Shown piece after piece: positions 6,448 to 7,546 of a stretch of 7,546 bases of DNA (positions within the stretch are counted from its first letter, which is position 1; every line of letters begins with the position of its first letter). The notes beneath the pieces are model-generated. The model was not told the DNA's origin, ran no database searches, and was given only the letters and a program-made list of their open reading frames with translations. A program made the translations under genes and the position numbers. The DNA lies in the NCBI GenBank assembly GCA_022360075.1, contig JAKSDN010001211.1, forward strand, positions 1 to 7,546. The letters run 5' to 3'. Source of the stretch: Kiloniellales bacterium. Lineage in GTDB: Bacteria; Pseudomonadota; Alphaproteobacteria; Kiloniellales; JAKSDN01.

Positions 6448-7534
6448 GATCGCTGCAACGCCCGTCATCCGGCGGCCGGACCTCTCGGAGAGCCGGCTCA
6501 AGCGTCGCTACGCCGCCGAACGCCGCTTTCGCATGTACGGCATCGCGGCGATCTGCGCAGCCGTCGCCGTGCTCGCGATCCTCGTGCTCTCGATCGTCGG
6601 ACAGGCCTTGCCGGCGTTCCAGCAAAGCTGGATCGCCCTCGATATCAACTTCGAGGCGGAGAGCATCGATCCGGACGGCAGCCGCGATCCGGAGGTGCTG
6701 AGCCGGGCCGACTACGACGGCTTGGTGAAAGCCGCATTGCGCGAGCGCTTTCCCGATGTGACGCAGCGGCGCGAGAAGCGCCGCCTCTACGGCATCATCA
6801 GCTCCGGCGCGGGACTGGATCTGCGAGAGAGGGTTCTGGACGATCCGTCGCTCATCGGCAGCACCCAAACGGTGTGGCTGAAGACCTCAGACGACGTCGA
6901 TACCTTCGTGAAGGGCTTGATCCCCCGCGACGTGCCGGAAGACGAGCGTCGCGTCAAAGACAACGAGATCGGCTGGATCGACGCGCTCGAGGCCGACGGT
7001 TTGGTCGAGACCCGCTTCAACACCGGATTCTTCACGTCCGGCGACAGCCGCGAGCCCGAGCAGGCCGGCATTTGGGGCGCGGTCGCGGGCTCCTTCCTGA
7101 CCCTGGTGGTCACGTTGCTGCTCAGCTTTCCCGTCGGCGTGCTCTCGGCCGTCTACCTCGAGGAGTTCGCGCCCAAGAACAAGTGGACCGACCTCATCGA
7201 GGTCAACATCAACAACCTGGCCGCCGTGCCCTCGATCGTGTTCGGTCTTCTCGGCCTCGCCGTCTTCCTGAACTTCTTCGGCCTACCGCGCTCGGCGCCG
7301 CTGGTCGGCGGCATGGTGCTCGCGCTGATGACCCTGCCGACCATCATCATCGCCGCGCGCGCGGCCCTCAAATCGGTGCCCCCCTCGATCCGCGAGGCCG
7401 CGCTCGGCGTCGGCGCCTCCAAGATCCAGGTGCAGACCCACCACGTGCTGCCGCTGGCCATGCCCGGCATCCTCACCGGCACCATCATCGGCATGGCGCG
7501 GGCGCTGGGCGAGAACGCGCCCCTGCTTCCTTGA
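6440..7534 (+). CDS. pstA: Phosphate ABC transporter permease PstA, N-terminally extended form, C-terminus lost at window end
   Basis: PstA is the second channel subunit of the phosphate importer. It starts at an ATG inside the last codons of pstC. After a basic cytoplasmic N-terminus and one helix (about 33-54), residues 55-205 form a charged, probably periplasmic domain not found in the short E. coli PstA. It resembles the alphaproteobacterial PstA extension (recalled as DUF3333). The permease domain then begins (helices about 211-240, 256-277, 285-307), with the EAA loop at about 319-344 (EAALGVGAS to LPLAMPGI) and RALGENAPLL. Family members continue with a glycine-containing loop and at least one more helix. 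Here the frame stops at 7532 after LLP, 12 bases from the window end. The true protein should be about 60-80 residues longer. Asn359 stands where Thr is usual (GETAPLL). A sequence error or chimeric end after about 7528 is the likely cause, not a real stop. Confidence 0.88.
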   Translation: MTEIAATPVIRRPDLSESRLKRRYAAERRFRMYGIAAICAAVAVLAILVLSIVGQALPAFQQSWIALDINFEAESIDPDGSRDPEVLSRADYDGLVKAALRERFPDVTQRREKRRLYGIISSGAGLDLRERVLDDPSLIGSTQTVWLKTSDDVDTFVKGLIPRDVPEDERRVKDNEIGWIDALEADGLVETRFNTGFFTSGDSREPEQAGIWGAVAGSFLTLVVTLLLSFPVGVLSAVYLEEFAPKNKWTDLIEVNINNLAAVPSIVFGLLGLAVFLNFFGLPRSAPLVGGMVLALMTLPTIIIAARAALKSVPPSIREAALGVGASKIQVQTHHVLPLAMPGILTGTIIGMARALGENAPLLP

Positions 7535-7546
7535 AGCGCTCGATGA

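Noticed and set aside
5362..6501. 379-codon minus-strand open frame opposite pstC
   Set aside because: Its product is dominated by His, Asp, Gly and Arg with no domain signature, and it mirrors the codon bias of pstC on the other strand.
7529..7546. Reverse complement of the right tip resembling coding sequence
   Set aside because: Its only match inside the window is the 9-mer GAGCGCTTC in phoR (3238-3246), which is short enough to be chance.
1..7546. Search for CRISPR arrays, tRNA or rRNA genes, transposases or phage genes
   Set aside because: No regularly spaced repeats, no RNA gene signatures and no mobile-element proteins were seen. Nearly all of the sequence is accounted for by five housekeeping genes and their control regions.

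Overview
The window is high-GC DNA with strongly GC-biased codons. Its layout is typical of an alphaproteobacterium: a PhoR-type sensor kinase directly upstream of a pst phosphate-uptake operon, PstC and PstA with the long N-terminal extensions common in that class, and a MaeB-type malic enzyme. Two genes (phoR, pstS) start with GTG. I cannot place it more finely from sequence alone. Both ends look like the ends of an assembled contig, not natural borders.

Layout: bases 1-148 are a minus-strand fragment of a malic enzyme gene. It lies head-to-head against a second, diverged copy of the same gene region, which runs on the plus strand from about 140 to 1807. The two meet inside the Rossmann motif at a 9-base overlap. 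This is most likely a chimeric joint, so the true 5' end of the plus-strand malic enzyme is missing. After a 217-base spacer comes phoR (2025-3494), a membrane-anchored PAS/HisKA/HATPase kinase. A 403-base intergenic region (3495-3897) changes from GC-rich to AT-rich and carries a three-unit Pho box just upstream of pstS. The operon then reads pstS (3898-4932), a strong stem-loop, pstC (5065-6447) and pstA (from 6440). pstA overlaps pstC by 8 bases and is cut short by the window end.

How the genes fit together: PstS captures periplasmic phosphate and passes it to the PstC-PstA membrane channel. The ATPase PstB, PhoU and the regulator PhoB would be expected beyond the right edge but are not seen. 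PhoR has no sizeable periplasmic sensor domain, which fits the model in which it reads phosphate status from the transporter and PhoU. When phosphate is low, PhoR would phosphorylate PhoB, which would bind the Pho box and raise pstS transcription. The stem-loop after pstS would let the binding protein be made in excess over the permeases. The malic enzyme is a central-carbon gene with no obvious functional tie to the pho genes.

I found no CRISPR array, mobile element, tRNA or rRNA, and no convincing undescribed system. The most useful observations are the inverted chimeric 5' end, the triple Pho box, the intercistronic stem-loop and the extended permease N-termini.
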